Source: WJMD01 sp964596015 (GTDB lineage: Bacteria; Joyebacterota; Joyebacteria; Joyebacterales; Joyebacteraceae). Taken from it: 64,000 bases of DNA. The notes under the pieces were generated by a model, which worked only from the letters and a program-made list of their open reading frames with translations, was not told where the DNA came from and ran no database searches. Made by a program: the position numbers and the translations under genes. Below, one piece after another: positions 44,082-52,914 of this stretch (position 1 is its first letter; each line of letters begins with the position of its first letter). The stretch is taken from assembly GCA_964596015.1 (NCBI GenBank), contig CAZQSB010000004.1, positions 41,239 through 105,238 of the forward strand. The letters run 5' to 3'.

Positions 44082-44729
44082 GTGAAGATCTTCCTGGACA
44101 CGGCGAACATCCAGCACATCCGCGAAGCTGCGGAGATGGGCGTTCTCGACGGCGTCACCACGAACCCGACCCTCATCTCGCGGGAAGAGGGCAGGTTCGA
44201 GGACATCGTCCGCGAGATCTGCGAGATCGTCCAGGGCCCGGTGAGCGCAGAGGTCGTGAGCACCGACGCCGACGGCATGGTCGCTGAGGCGGAGAAGCTC
44301 GCCGCGATCCACGAGTGCGTCGTGGTGAAGATCCCCATGATCAAGGAGGGCGTGAAGGCGCTGCACATCCTGAAGGAGAAGGGGATCAAGACCAACTGCA
44401 CGCTCATCTTCTCGGCGAACCAGGCGCTCCTGGCGGCGAAGGCGGGGGCCACCTACGCGAGTCCGTTCATCGGCCGTCTGGATGACGCAGGACACGTCGG
44501 CATGGACCTCGTTCGCGAGTCGATGGCCATCTACGAGAACTACGGCTTCTCGACCGAGGTCATCGTCGCGAGCGTCCGGCACCCGCTTCACGTGGTCGAG
44601 GCGGCGGTCGAGGGCGCGCACATCACGACGCTGCCGTTCGCTGTCTTCGAGAAGATGTTCAAGCACCCGTTCACCGACAAGGGCCTCAAGGCCTTCCTGG
44701 CCGACTGGGAGAAGGTGAAGAACAGGTAG
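44082..44729 (+). CDS. Transaldolase-like fructose-6-phosphate aldolase family enzyme
   Basis: This is a 215-residue class I aldolase of the short transaldolase/FSA group. The Schiff-base lysine is K83 in V-V-V-K-I-P-M-I. The N-terminal F-L-D-T-A-N-I...V-T-T-N-P-T-L-I, the N-C-T-L-I-F-S-A-N-Q-A block and S-P-F-I-G-R-L-D-D are characteristic. In cells lacking full-length transaldolase, such enzymes serve the pentose phosphate pathway. Transaldolase and fructose-6-phosphate aldolase activity cannot be told apart here. GTG 44082 follows GAGGAGG. Confidence 0.92.
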   Translation: MKIFLDTANIQHIREAAEMGVLDGVTTNPTLISREEGRFEDIVREICEIVQGPVSAEVVSTDADGMVAEAEKLAAIHECVVVKIPMIKEGVKALHILKEKGIKTNCTLIFSANQALLAAKAGATYASPFIGRLDDAGHVGMDLVRESMAIYENYGFSTEVIVASVRHPLHVVEAAVEGAHITTLPFAVFEKMFKHPFTDKGLKAFLADWEKVKNR

Positions 44730-44769
44730 CGGGGTCTCAGCGGGACCTCTCGAACCGGCCGCGGGGGCG

Positions 44770-46032
44770 GTGTCTTCAGAGGCGCGCCCTGTGTGCGCCG
44801 GCGAGGGAAGCGGACGGAGGACGCTCCTGGACTCGAAACTCGCCAGATTCATCATCATAGCGCTCGTCTTCCTTCTGGCCGGCGTCTCGACCGGTCTCTA
44901 TCTGACGACGCGCCGGCTCGAGGAGGCGACCGCGCCTTCCGCGGCCGTCGAGGTCGAGCCGGCGACCGGCGCCGGTGAACAGACGCCGCGCAGCGCGTCA
45001 GACGCCGCCGAGGACTCGCGCCGCACCGCCATCGTGGAGGCCGCCCAGCGTGTCGGACCGGCGACGGTGTCCATCAGCGTCGTGCAGACGCGGGTCATCC
45101 GCGCAACCCCGCTCGCCGGGCGCGAGTACTTCGAGCGCTTCTTCCGCGGCGCCTTCCCCGAGAGGCAGTACGAGCAGCGGTACCACTCCTTCGGTTCGGG
45201 CGTCATCATCGACCCGGACGGATACATCCTGACGAACGACCACGTCGTCCGCGGCGCCAGCGAGATCCGCGTGACGCTGACCGACGGACGGGAGTTCGAC
45301 GCCAGGTTCCTCGGCGGCGATCCCAGGTTCGACCTGGCGGTCCTCAAGATCGGAGGGGATGACATCCCGGTCGCCCCGCTCGGCGACTCCGACGACCTCC
45401 TCATCGGCGAGTGGTGCGTGGCGATCGGCAACCCCTTCGGCTACCTGCTGAACGACCCCAGTCCCAGCGTGTCGGCCGGCGTCGTGAGCGCGGTCCACAG
45501 GGACATCGTCTCCGAGACCGAGACCGGCGCCGTCTACAAGGACATGATCCAGACCGACGCCGCGATCAATCCGGGTAACTCGGGCGGACCGCTCGTGAAC
45601 TCCCGCGGCGAGGTCATCGGCATCAGCTCGTTCATCTTCACGTCCAGCGGCGGCTCGCAGGGGATGGGATTTGCGATCCCCATCAACGTGGCCAAACTCA
45701 TCATCAACGAGATGATCGAGTACGGCAGCGTGCGCGATGTCTGGGTCGGGATCCGGGTCCAGGACATCACGCCGACGCTCGCGCGCAGGCTCGACCTTCC
45801 CGCCTCGGTCGGCGTGTTCGCGTCGTACGTCGAGGAGGACAGCCCTGCTGACCGCGCGGGCATCCGGGCGGGAGACGTCGTGATCGGAGTGGGCGGCGAA
45901 GCCGTAGAGAACATCCGACAGGCGAGACGAGCGATATTCGGCGCGCGCGTCGGCGACATCATCACGCTCAACGTGCTCCGGGGCGGCGAGCGGCACGACT
46001 TCGACGTCAAGCTCGAGGAGGTCCCCAGGTGA
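44770..46032 (+). CDS. HtrA/DegS-type membrane-anchored serine protease
   Basis: This is a 420-residue periplasmic quality-control protease. A membrane anchor at about residues 28-45 (F-I-I-I-A-L-V-F-L-L-A-G-V) precedes a trypsin-like domain. Its triad is H158 (N-D-H-V-V-R-G), D188 (F-D-L-A-V-L-K-I) and S271 (N-P-G-N-S-G-G-P-L). One C-terminal PDZ domain follows (S-P-A-D-R-A-G-I-R-A-G-D-V-V). A single PDZ plus anchor is the DegS-like layout. GTG 44770 is the start I use, but a later start cannot be excluded. The stop overlaps purL (GTGA), although the roles differ. Confidence 0.9.
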   Translation: MSSEARPVCAGEGSGRRTLLDSKLARFIIIALVFLLAGVSTGLYLTTRRLEEATAPSAAVEVEPATGAGEQTPRSASDAAEDSRRTAIVEAAQRVGPATVSISVVQTRVIRATPLAGREYFERFFRGAFPERQYEQRYHSFGSGVIIDPDGYILTNDHVVRGASEIRVTLTDGREFDARFLGGDPRFDLAVLKIGGDDIPVAPLGDSDDLLIGEWCVAIGNPFGYLLNDPSPSVSAGVVSAVHRDIVSETETGAVYKDMIQTDAAINPGNSGGPLVNSRGEVIGISSFIFTSSGGSQGMGFAIPINVAKLIINEMIEYGSVRDVWVGIRVQDITPTLARRLDLPASVGVFASYVEEDSPADRAGIRAGDVVIGVGGEAVENIRQARRAIFGARVGDIITLNVLRGGERHDFDVKLEEVPR

Positions 46033-48497
46033 GAACCGGGAGCCCTGGCCCGCCCCCGGCCGGCGCCCCCGCCGGCGCCGGGTCCGTCCGCACGCTTCCC
46101 GTCACGAACTCCACCGACGACGAGCTCCTCGAACGTCTGCAGGCCGAGGGGCTCTCCTTCACCATCGCCGAGGCGCACCGCGTCGCGGAACTCGTCGGGC
46201 GGGATCCTACCGTCGTCGAGGCCCACATCTTCAACACGATGTGGAGCGAGCACTGCTCCTACAAGAGCAGCAGGACCGTCCTCGCGAAGCATCTGCCGAC
46301 AGAGGGTCGGGACGTCGTGCTGGGTCCGGGCGAGGACGCGGGCGTCGTCCGGCTCTGCGAACACGACGGCCGCACCTGGTGCGTTGTCATCGCCCACGAG
46401 AGCCACAACCACCCTTCGCAGGTCGTGCCCAACGAGGGCGCGGCGACCGGCATCGGCGGCATCGTGCGCGACGTCTACTGCATGGGTGCCGACGTCGTGG
46501 GCGTGCTCGACCCCCTGAGGTTCGGAGATCCGGAGGGCCGCTACGCCGAGAGAACGCGAGAGATCGCGCACGGCGTGGTCGAGGGCATCTGGCAGTACGC
46601 GAACGCGCTCGGCGTCCCCAACCTCGGCGGCGACGTCTACTTCGACGCGTCGTTCGACGACAACTGTCTGGTCAACGTCGTTGCGGTCGGACTGGTCGAG
46701 GAATCGCGCGTGCTGCGGAGCCGCGCGCCGGCGAGGGCGGCGGACGAACCGTACGTGCTCGTGCTGGTCGGCAAGCCGACCGATCCGTCGGGCTTCGGGG
46801 GCGCGACCTTCGCGTCGCGGGTACTCGATGAGGAGCGCGCGCTCGAAGACAAGTACGCAGTCCAGGTGCCCGACCCGTTTCTGAAGCGAATGCTGACGGT
46901 CGCCACGGCCGAGGTCCTCGAACTGGCGCGTGAGCGGGGACTCGAGATCGGCTACAAGGACCTGGGCGCCGGCGGCATCGCGTGCGCGACATCGGAGCTG
47001 GGCGCGGCCGCCGGGCTCGGCGTGCGCATCGTCCTCGACGACGTGCCGGTGGCCGAGAGCGGCATGGAGCCCGCCGTCATCGCCTGCTCCGAGACGCAGG
47101 AGCGCTACTGCCTCGTGGTGCCGGAGGGGTTCGCGCCCGACGTTCTCGCCGTCTTCAACGACCGCTATGAGCTGCCCGAACTCTGCCACGGCGCGAGAGC
47201 GGCCGTCATCGGCCGCGTCATCGGCGAGCCGCGGTTCGTCATCGAGCTCGGCGGGGCGGTCGTCTGCGACGCCTCGACCGAGGCCATCACGACCGGCGTC
47301 TGCTACGAGCGGCCGGCCGTCGAGCGGAAGAGGGAGAGGGAAGGCGGGGACGCCGTTTTCGAGGTCGACATCGAGGACGCTCTCCTGGACGTCCTCGGCT
47401 CTCTGAACATCTGTTCCAGAGAGCACGTCTTCCGCCACTACGACAGCGAGGTGAAGGGCAACACCTACATCCGTCCCGGCGAGGCGGACGCCTCGGTGAT
47501 CGCGCCCGTCCCCGGCTCGCGCGTCGGGGTCGCTGTCGCGGCCGACGGGAACCCGTTCCTTGGCGCCCTCGACGGATACCAGGCCGGCGCCGCCGCCGTC
47601 GCGGAGTCAGTCCGGAACATCGCGGCGACGGGCGCCGTGCCCATCGCGCTCACCGACTGTCTGAACTTCGGGAGCCCCGAGGTTCCTGAGGTCTTCCACG
47701 ACTTCGTCGAGGCGGTGAGGGGCATAGGCGACGCGGCCCGCGGCATCGGGCTCAAGGACGAAGACGCGGAAAGTCCGGTGGGGAACGCTCCGGGGGCCAC
47801 AGGCCCGGCCGCGGCGGCGCCCATTCCGATCATCTCGGGCAACGTCAGCTTCTACAACCAGTCGTCGAACGGCAGCGCCATCCATCCGTCGCCGATCGTC
47901 TGCGCGGTAGGGCGCATCGACGATGTGGCCAGGGTCGTGACGATGGGTTTCAAGGGACCCGGGAACGCGCTCGTTCTGGTGGGGCGTCGTGGCGGCGAGA
48001 TGGGCGGTTCGGCGCTCGCGCGCGTCGCCGGTGTTCCGCCCGGAGACGTCCCGCCCGTCCGCTTCGACGAGGAGCGCGCCGGCATGCTCGGCGTGACCGA
48101 CCTCGCGTCCCGAGGACTCCTCCACTCGTGCCACGATATCTCGGACGGCGGTCTCCTCGCGGCGGTCGCCGAGATGATGCTCGCGGCCCCGTCCGACGTG
48201 GAGATCGGCGTGGAGCTCGACGCGCGGGCGGCAGCCGGCGCGAGAGGGCCCCTTTCACTGGACGAGGCGGCGAGAACGCTCTTCTGCGAGAACGGGGGAT
48301 ACGTTCTGGAAGTCGGCGACGACGCGCTCGACGAAACGCTCGCGCGCCTCGGGGAGCGGGGCGCCTGGGCGGTGGTCGTGGGCAGGACGACCCGCGCGGC
48401 GTCGCTGCGCGTTCTGGGCCTCGAGGAGGTCGCGAACATCGACCTTGCGAGGCTGCGAGAACGCTACGACTCGAGACTCCCGGAGGTGCTGCGTTGA
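46029..48497 (+). CDS. purL: Phosphoribosylformylglycinamidine synthase, PurL subunit
   Basis: PurL is the ATP-dependent synthetase of purine step 4, working with PurQ (glutaminase) and PurS. The 822-residue protein contains F-N-T-M-W-S-E-H-C-S-Y-K-S-S, H-E-S-H-N-H-P-S-Q-V, E-G-A-A-T-G-I-G-G-I-V-R-D and D-L-G-A-G-G-I-A-C-A-T-S-E. It ends with S-H-D-I-S-type C-H-D-I-S-D-G-G-L-L. It is about 80 residues longer than the usual small PurL. The extra length includes an N-terminal proline/alanine/glycine tract (residues 4-20) and an alanine/proline insertion near residues 575-597. The start GTG overlaps the protease stop. Confidence 0.94.
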   Translation: MRTGSPGPPPAGAPAGAGSVRTLPVTNSTDDELLERLQAEGLSFTIAEAHRVAELVGRDPTVVEAHIFNTMWSEHCSYKSSRTVLAKHLPTEGRDVVLGPGEDAGVVRLCEHDGRTWCVVIAHESHNHPSQVVPNEGAATGIGGIVRDVYCMGADVVGVLDPLRFGDPEGRYAERTREIAHGVVEGIWQYANALGVPNLGGDVYFDASFDDNCLVNVVAVGLVEESRVLRSRAPARAADEPYVLVLVGKPTDPSGFGGATFASRVLDEERALEDKYAVQVPDPFLKRMLTVATAEVLELARERGLEIGYKDLGAGGIACATSELGAAAGLGVRIVLDDVPVAESGMEPAVIACSETQERYCLVVPEGFAPDVLAVFNDRYELPELCHGARAAVIGRVIGEPRFVIELGGAVVCDASTEAITTGVCYERPAVERKREREGGDAVFEVDIEDALLDVLGSLNICSREHVFRHYDSEVKGNTYIRPGEADASVIAPVPGSRVGVAVAADGNPFLGALDGYQAGAAAVAESVRNIAATGAVPIALTDCLNFGSPEVPEVFHDFVEAVRGIGDAARGIGLKDEDAESPVGNAPGATGPAAAAPIPIISGNVSFYNQSSNGSAIHPSPIVCAVGRIDDVARVVTMGFKGPGNALVLVGRRGGEMGGSALARVAGVPPGDVPPVRFDEERAGMLGVTDLASRGLLHSCHDISDGGLLAAVAEMMLAAPSDVEIGVELDARAAAGARGPLSLDEAARTLFCENGGYVLEVGDDALDETLARLGERGAWAVVVGRTTRAASLRVLGLEEVANIDLARLRERYDSRLPEVLR

Positions 48498-49321
48498 CGC
48501 CCATCACGATCGCGGTCGTCAGGTTCCCCGGCGTGAACTGCGAGGAGGAGACGCGCCGAGCGCTGCGAAGCGCCGGGGCGGGATGCGACATCGTCATGTG
48601 GAACGCGCCGGCGGAGAAGCTCGGAGCGTACGACGGTTTCGTTCTGCCCGGCGGGTTCTCGTATCAGGACCGCGTTCGCGCCGGCGCCATCGCGGCGAAG
48701 GACGCCGTTCTGTCCCGTCTCGTCGAGGAGGCCGCGGCGGGCAAGCCCGTCCTCGGCATCTGCAACGGGGCCCAGGTCCTCCTGGAGGCGGGTCTCGTCC
48801 CCGGCATCGAGCCTGGCAGCGTGGAGATGGCGCTCGCCACGAACGCCATGCCCGGGAGCGACGGCTATCACGCCAGATGGTGTCATCTTCGCGTCGCCTC
48901 GGCCGGCTCGTGCGCCACGGAGACGTCGACGGAGGGCGACGTGCTCCCGATCCCCGTCGCGCACGCCGAGGGTCGGTTCGTCTCGCGGACCTCCGGGCTC
49001 TTCGAGGAACTCTCGGCGAACGGCCAGATCGTGATGACCTACTCAGGGCCCGACGGCGGCCCACCGGCGGGTTTCCCGGAGAACCCCAACGGTTCGACGG
49101 ACGACGTGGCCGCCGTATCGAACAGGCGGGGGAACGTCGTCGCCATGATGCCGCATCCGGAGCGCGCCGCCAGGCTCGGGCAGGTGCCCGAATCGCTGCC
49201 CGGAGCATGGGGAGAGCGGCGCCGGCAGGCGTCGGTCGACCGCTTCGACGACGACGGACCCGGCTCGGACGTCTTCGCCGGGTTCGTGGCGTACGCGGAG
49301 CGCGTCAGGAAGGGAGCGTAG
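48494..49321 (+). CDS. purQ: Phosphoribosylformylglycinamidine synthase, PurQ glutaminase subunit
   Basis: PurQ supplies ammonia from glutamine to PurL. TTG 48494 overlaps the purL stop (TTGA) and lies behind GGAGG; the product has 275 residues. The class I amidotransferase nucleophile is C90 in G-I-C-N-G-A-Q-V-L. The oxyanion and histidine regions are L-P-G-G-F-S-Y and M-P-H-P-E-R-A. V-V-R-F-P-G-V-N-C-E-E-E at the start is typical. It is slightly longer than many PurQ, with extra sequence after P-E-R. Confidence 0.94.
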   Translation: MTPITIAVVRFPGVNCEEETRRALRSAGAGCDIVMWNAPAEKLGAYDGFVLPGGFSYQDRVRAGAIAAKDAVLSRLVEEAAAGKPVLGICNGAQVLLEAGLVPGIEPGSVEMALATNAMPGSDGYHARWCHLRVASAGSCATETSTEGDVLPIPVAHAEGRFVSRTSGLFEELSANGQIVMTYSGPDGGPPAGFPENPNGSTDDVAAVSNRRGNVVAMMPHPERAARLGQVPESLPGAWGERRRQASVDRFDDDGPGSDVFAGFVAYAERVRKGA

Positions 49322-49326
49322 CGAAC

Positions 49327-49890
49327 GTGGCCTCTCACGCCGTCGAGCTCGTCGTCACGCTCAGGGTGACCGACAACGAAGCGCGCTCCGCTCTGGAGGC
49401 GCTGCAGGTCAAGATGGGGCTTCAGGAGGCGGTCCGCGACCTCGCGCGCGACGACGTCTGGGAGCTCACGGTCGACGCGTGCGACACCGATGAGGCCGTC
49501 GCGCTCGTGACGGACCTCGTCCGGACGACGAACCTCTTCGCCAACCCGAACAAGCACCGGACGGCCATCGGCCTCCCGGGGGTCGCCGGAACGCCCCTCG
49601 AGCTCGACGAGGTCGCGGTGCTCGTCGCCGAGCGGGGGAGCGACGAGGGGACCACGATCATCGAGACGCTGACGGGTCTCGGCGTGACCGCGGTCAGCGG
49701 AGCGCGACGCTGGTCGCGCTGGCGCGTGCGCATGGCCGAACCGCCGCGGGAGGGCGACCAGGAGCTCCTGGCGCTCGTTCGCCGGATCGCCGTCACGACC
49801 GGACGCACCGAGGGGCTCCTCTCGAACCCGCACTCAGAGACCTCGCGCGCGGTGTTCCCGTGGGGTGGCGAGGTCGTACTGGAGCGCTAG
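49327..49890 (+). CDS. PurS-like protein with two tandem domains
   Basis: This 187-residue protein directly follows purQ, where PurS (about 80 residues, the bridge between PurL and PurQ) normally sits. It reads as two PurS-like halves. The first (residues about 5-80) has V-E-L-V-V-T-L-R-V and a helix-strand pattern ending in F-A-N-P-N-K-H-R. The second (about 95-180) has V-A-V-L-V-A-E-R and ends in L-S-N-P-H-S-E-T. The halves are clearly diverged. A duplicated PurS is my reading; the evidence is position, length and the repeated N-P motif, not strong motif identity. Start GTG 49327. Confidence 0.65.
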   Translation: MASHAVELVVTLRVTDNEARSALEALQVKMGLQEAVRDLARDDVWELTVDACDTDEAVALVTDLVRTTNLFANPNKHRTAIGLPGVAGTPLELDEVAVLVAERGSDEGTTIIETLTGLGVTAVSGARRWSRWRVRMAEPPREGDQELLALVRRIAVTTGRTEGLLSNPHSETSRAVFPWGGEVVLER

Positions 49891-49899
49891 CTGCCCGCC

Positions 49900-49917
49900 G
49901 CGGCGAGGCCTCGCCGC
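49900..49917. terminator. Palindrome after the pur genes
   Basis: GCGGCGAGGCCTCGCCGC is an 18-base perfect palindrome just after the purS-like stop. It may terminate the pur transcript with factor help, since no T-run follows. Confidence 0.45.
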
Positions 49918-49988
49918 AGCGCCGGCCCCGCTCGCCGCATCGGACGTCGAGGACTGCGCCAGAGGCTCCTGAAACGCCTGAAAAGCCC

Positions 49989-50017
49989 TTGGAATGCGCC
50001 CGTTCACGTGATAGATT
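49989..50017 (+). promoter_or_regulatory. Promoter of the kor operon
   Basis: TTGGAA (49989-49994) and TAGATT (50012-50017) are spaced by 17 bases, with TG one base before the -10 (extended -10). It lies about 60 bases before korD in the only AT-richer patch of this intergenic region. Confidence 0.65.
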
Positions 50018-50078
50018 GTTCAAGGTTTGAGCCTTTCAGACCCGTTTTCACCAACAGGTTCCATCCAAGGAGGCCTGC

Positions 50079-50282
50079 GTGCCGAAGATCGAGGTCGACG
50101 TCGATCGCTGCAAGGGCTGCGGGTATTGTGTCGAGGCGTGCCCTCAGGACATCCTCAAGCTCGCCGAGACCTTCAACAAGATGGGCTACCATCCGGTCGA
50201 GTGCGTTGACCCGGAGAAGTGCACCGGATGCACGTTCTGCGCGCTCGTGTGTCCCGACCTGGCGATCACGGTCTACAAGTAA
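50079..50282 (+). CDS. korD: 2-oxoacid:ferredoxin oxidoreductase, delta (ferredoxin) subunit
   Basis: This is a 67-residue bacterial-type ferredoxin subunit with two [4Fe-4S] motifs, C-K-G-C-G-Y-C-V-E-A-C-P and C-T-G-C-T-F-C-A-L-V-C-P. It would pass electrons from the thiamine site to free ferredoxin. GTG 50079 follows AAGGAGG. It leads the korDABC set of one transcription unit. Confidence 0.93.
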   Translation: MPKIEVDVDRCKGCGYCVEACPQDILKLAETFNKMGYHPVECVDPEKCTGCTFCALVCPDLAITVYK

Positions 50283-50311
50283 TCCAGAGAGCTTCGAGCA
50301 AGGAGCGGGGG

Positions 50312-51400
50312 ATGAGTGAGAAGGTCTTCATGAAGGGGAACGAAGCCATCGGCGAGGCGGCCGTGCAGGCCGGCTGCCAGTGCTATTTCGGCTACCCCAT
50401 CACGCCGCAGAACGAGCTCACCGCGTACATGTCGAAGCGGATGATCGAGGAGGGCAGGGTCTTCATCCAGAGCGAGAGCGAGATCGCGGCCGTCAACATG
50501 TGTTTCGGCGCGGCCGCCGTCGGGACCAGGACCATGACCTCCTCCTCGGGTCCGGGCATCAGCCTGAAGCAGGAGGGCATCTCCTACATGGCCGGCGCCG
50601 AGCTTCCCATGTTCTTCGTGAATGTGATGCGTGGCGGACCGGGACTGGGGAACATCGCGCCGGCGCAGTCGGACTATTTCCAGTGCACGCGGGGCGGGGG
50701 TCACGGCGACTACCGCGTCGTCTGCTACGCTCCCTCGAACGTGCAGGAGCTCTACGACTACACCATGCTCGGCTTCGACGTCGCCGACCGGTACAGGAAC
50801 CCGGCGATGATCGCCGCCGACGGCATCCTGGGCCAGATGATGGAGCCTCTGGTCCTCCACGAGTACAAGGACCCGGGCGACCTTCCCACGAAGCAGCCGT
50901 GGCGGTTGGGCGACCCGAGCACGCCGGAGCCCATCTGGATCACGTCGGTCCACCTGGGAGAGGGCAAGCTCGAAGAGCACAACCTCGAGCTCCAGAAGAA
51001 GTACGAGACCATCGAGAAGAACGAGGTCCTGTACGAGGAAACCATGACGGACGACGCCGATGTCATCATGGTCGCCTACGGGACGGCGGCGCGCGTCGCG
51101 AAGACGGCGCTCGCGGTCGCGAGGGAGCGGGGTATCAAGGCCGGGCTCTTCCGTCCGATCACCATCTGGCCGTACCCGTACCGGCAGGTACGCGAACTCG
51201 CGGACCGGGTCGAGAACTTCCTGGTCGTCGAGATGAGCCTGGGGCAGATGTGGGAGGACGTGAGGCTCGCCGTCGAGGGGAACGCGCGCGTTCATCTCCA
51301 CGGTCGGACGGCCGGCGGCGTTCCCGTCGTCAGCGAGGTCGTCGAGCATCTCGAGAAGGTCCAGGCCTCCAAGGGTGATGAGATCATCCGGAACTTCTAG
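50312..51400 (+). CDS. korA: 2-oxoacid:ferredoxin oxidoreductase, alpha subunit
   Basis: This is the subunit holding the pyrimidine-ring side of thiamine diphosphate and part of the 2-oxoacid site. The 362-residue protein starts at ATG 50312 behind GGAGCGGGG. Typical blocks are G-N-E-A-I-G-E-A-A, G-Y-P-I-T-P-Q-N-E-L, S-E-S-E-I-A-A-V-N-M, T-S-S-S-G-P-G-I-S-L-K and N-V-M-R-G-G-P-G-L-G-N. The C-terminal domain has R-P-I-T-I-W-P-Y-P. The sequence could equally be VorB of a 2-oxoisovalerate enzyme. Substrate (2-oxoglutarate or branched chain) is not settled. Confidence 0.92.
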   Translation: MSEKVFMKGNEAIGEAAVQAGCQCYFGYPITPQNELTAYMSKRMIEEGRVFIQSESEIAAVNMCFGAAAVGTRTMTSSSGPGISLKQEGISYMAGAELPMFFVNVMRGGPGLGNIAPAQSDYFQCTRGGGHGDYRVVCYAPSNVQELYDYTMLGFDVADRYRNPAMIAADGILGQMMEPLVLHEYKDPGDLPTKQPWRLGDPSTPEPIWITSVHLGEGKLEEHNLELQKKYETIEKNEVLYEETMTDDADVIMVAYGTAARVAKTALAVARERGIKAGLFRPITIWPYPYRQVRELADRVENFLVVEMSLGQMWEDVRLAVEGNARVHLHGRTAGGVPVVSEVVEHLEKVQASKGDEIIRNF

Positions 51401-51483
51401 CGGCCGCGGCGCGGCCTCCCGGGCGGGCGGTCCGCGCGCGCTCTGAGGGTCGCGGATTCCGGATTTCGAGACAGGGAGGAACA

Positions 51484-52227
51484 ATGGAGAGGATCTTCAC
51501 ACGGCCCGACGCGATGAAGGTGGAGCAGACGCTCTACTGCCCGGGCTGCGGACACGGCACCGCGCACCGGCTCGTGGCCGAGCTGGTCGACGAGTTCGGC
51601 CTTCGCGAGCGCGCCATCGGCATCGCTCCCGTCGGCTGCTCCGTCTTCGCCGACCGCTACTGGAACTTCGACGTCATCTCGGCCGCCCACGGACGGGCGC
51701 CGGCGGTGGCCACCGGGATGAAGCGGGGGAACCCCGACAGCTTCGTCATCTGCTACCAGGGGGACGGCGATCTGGCCGCCATCGGCACCGCCGAGACCAT
51801 CCACGCCGCGAACCGCGGCGAGCATTTCGTCACCATTTTCGTGAACAACGCCATCTACGGCATGACCGGCGGGCAGATGGCCCCGACCACGCTCTGCGGC
51901 CAGAAGTCGCAGACCTGCCAGCTCGGCCGCGACCCCGAGATCATGGGACATCCCATCAGGGTGTGCGAACTCGTGCGCGAGCTTCCGGGGGTGGCCTATC
52001 TGGCGCGCGGCTCGGTCGACACGCCGAAGAACGTGATCCAGACGAAGAAGCACATGAAGAAGGCCTTCCAGATGGCTATCGAAGGCAGGGGATGGAGCCT
52101 CGTCGAGGTCGTGTCGCCCTGTCCGACGAACTGGGGCATGACGCCTCAGAAGGCGCTCGTGTGGCTCAGGGAGAACCTGCTCGAGCATTACGAGCTTGGG
52201 GTCTTCAAGGACTGCACCGCGGAGTAG
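51484..52227 (+). CDS. korB: 2-oxoacid:ferredoxin oxidoreductase, beta subunit
   Basis: This is a 247-residue thiamine-diphosphate-binding subunit. Y-C-P-G-C-G-H-G-T-A-H is near residue 20. The cofactor motif is G-D-G-D-L-A-A-I-G-T...N-N-A-I-Y-G-M-T-G-G-Q-M near residues 97-130. V-S-P-C-P-T-N-W-G at the C-terminal part is also family sequence. With three subunits alongside it forms an oxidoreductase that makes acyl-CoA and reduced ferredoxin, or runs in the carboxylating direction. ATG 51484 follows AGGGAGGA. Confidence 0.93.
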   Translation: MERIFTRPDAMKVEQTLYCPGCGHGTAHRLVAELVDEFGLRERAIGIAPVGCSVFADRYWNFDVISAAHGRAPAVATGMKRGNPDSFVICYQGDGDLAAIGTAETIHAANRGEHFVTIFVNNAIYGMTGGQMAPTTLCGQKSQTCQLGRDPEIMGHPIRVCELVRELPGVAYLARGSVDTPKNVIQTKKHMKKAFQMAIEGRGWSLVEVVSPCPTNWGMTPQKALVWLRENLLEHYELGVFKDCTAE

Positions 52228-52343
52228 TCGACGGGACGGCGGCCGTCGCGGCGGAGGGCCGCCCGGCGGAGAAGAACGTGCCCCGGGCCGCGCGCCTGAA
52301 CGAAGCGCCGGCGGGGCGACGCACAGGAGCCGGGAGACATCGG

Positions 52344-52880
52344 ATGACACATCGGATCAGATGCGCGGGGTTCGGCGGTCAGGGCATCGTCCTCATGGGC
52401 AAGCTCCTCGGCCAGGCCGGCATGATGGAGGACAAGCACACGACGTTCTTCCCGCAGTACGGCGCGGCGATGCGGGGCGGGACGGCGAACTGCTCGGTGA
52501 TCGTCTCCGACGAGGAGATAGCCTCTCCGATGGTGGAGACGCCGGACGTCATCCTCATCATGAACGGACCTTCGCTCGTCAAGTTCGAGCCGACGGTCGC
52601 GCCGGACGGCTGGGTGTTCTACAACACGTCGCTCATCGACCGCGACGTCGAGCGGGACGACGTCAACGTGATGGAGGTCCCGGCCAACAACATCGCCGAG
52701 GACGTCGGCACCGCGCGCTCGGCCAACATGGTGATGCTCGGCGCAGTGGCGAAGAAGCTGGGCGTCGTCTCGGTCGAGTCGCTTCTGGGCGCACTCGACG
52801 TGATGCTCGCCGGCAAGGGCGACAAGATCATGGAGATGAACCGCGAAGCGATGCGACGGGGCGCCGCTCTGGCCGAATAG
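52344..52880 (+). CDS. korC: 2-oxoacid:ferredoxin oxidoreductase, gamma subunit
   Basis: This is a 178-residue gamma subunit that binds coenzyme A. Family blocks are I-R-C-A-G-F-G-G-Q-G-I-V-L-M-G-K-L-L, Y-G-A-A-M-R-G-G-T-A-N-C-S-V-I-V-S and A-N-M-V-M-L-G-A. ATG 52344 follows GGGAGA. A longer frame upstream lies in korB. It ends the kor set; the intervening 116 bases after korB hold no gene. Confidence 0.93.
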   Translation: MTHRIRCAGFGGQGIVLMGKLLGQAGMMEDKHTTFFPQYGAAMRGGTANCSVIVSDEEIASPMVETPDVILIMNGPSLVKFEPTVAPDGWVFYNTSLIDRDVERDDVNVMEVPANNIAEDVGTARSANMVMLGAVAKKLGVVSVESLLGALDVMLAGKGDKIMEMNREAMRRGAALAE

Positions 52881-52914
52881 GCTGAAGGCGTCCCCTCACG
52901 AGCAGGGCGAGGCG

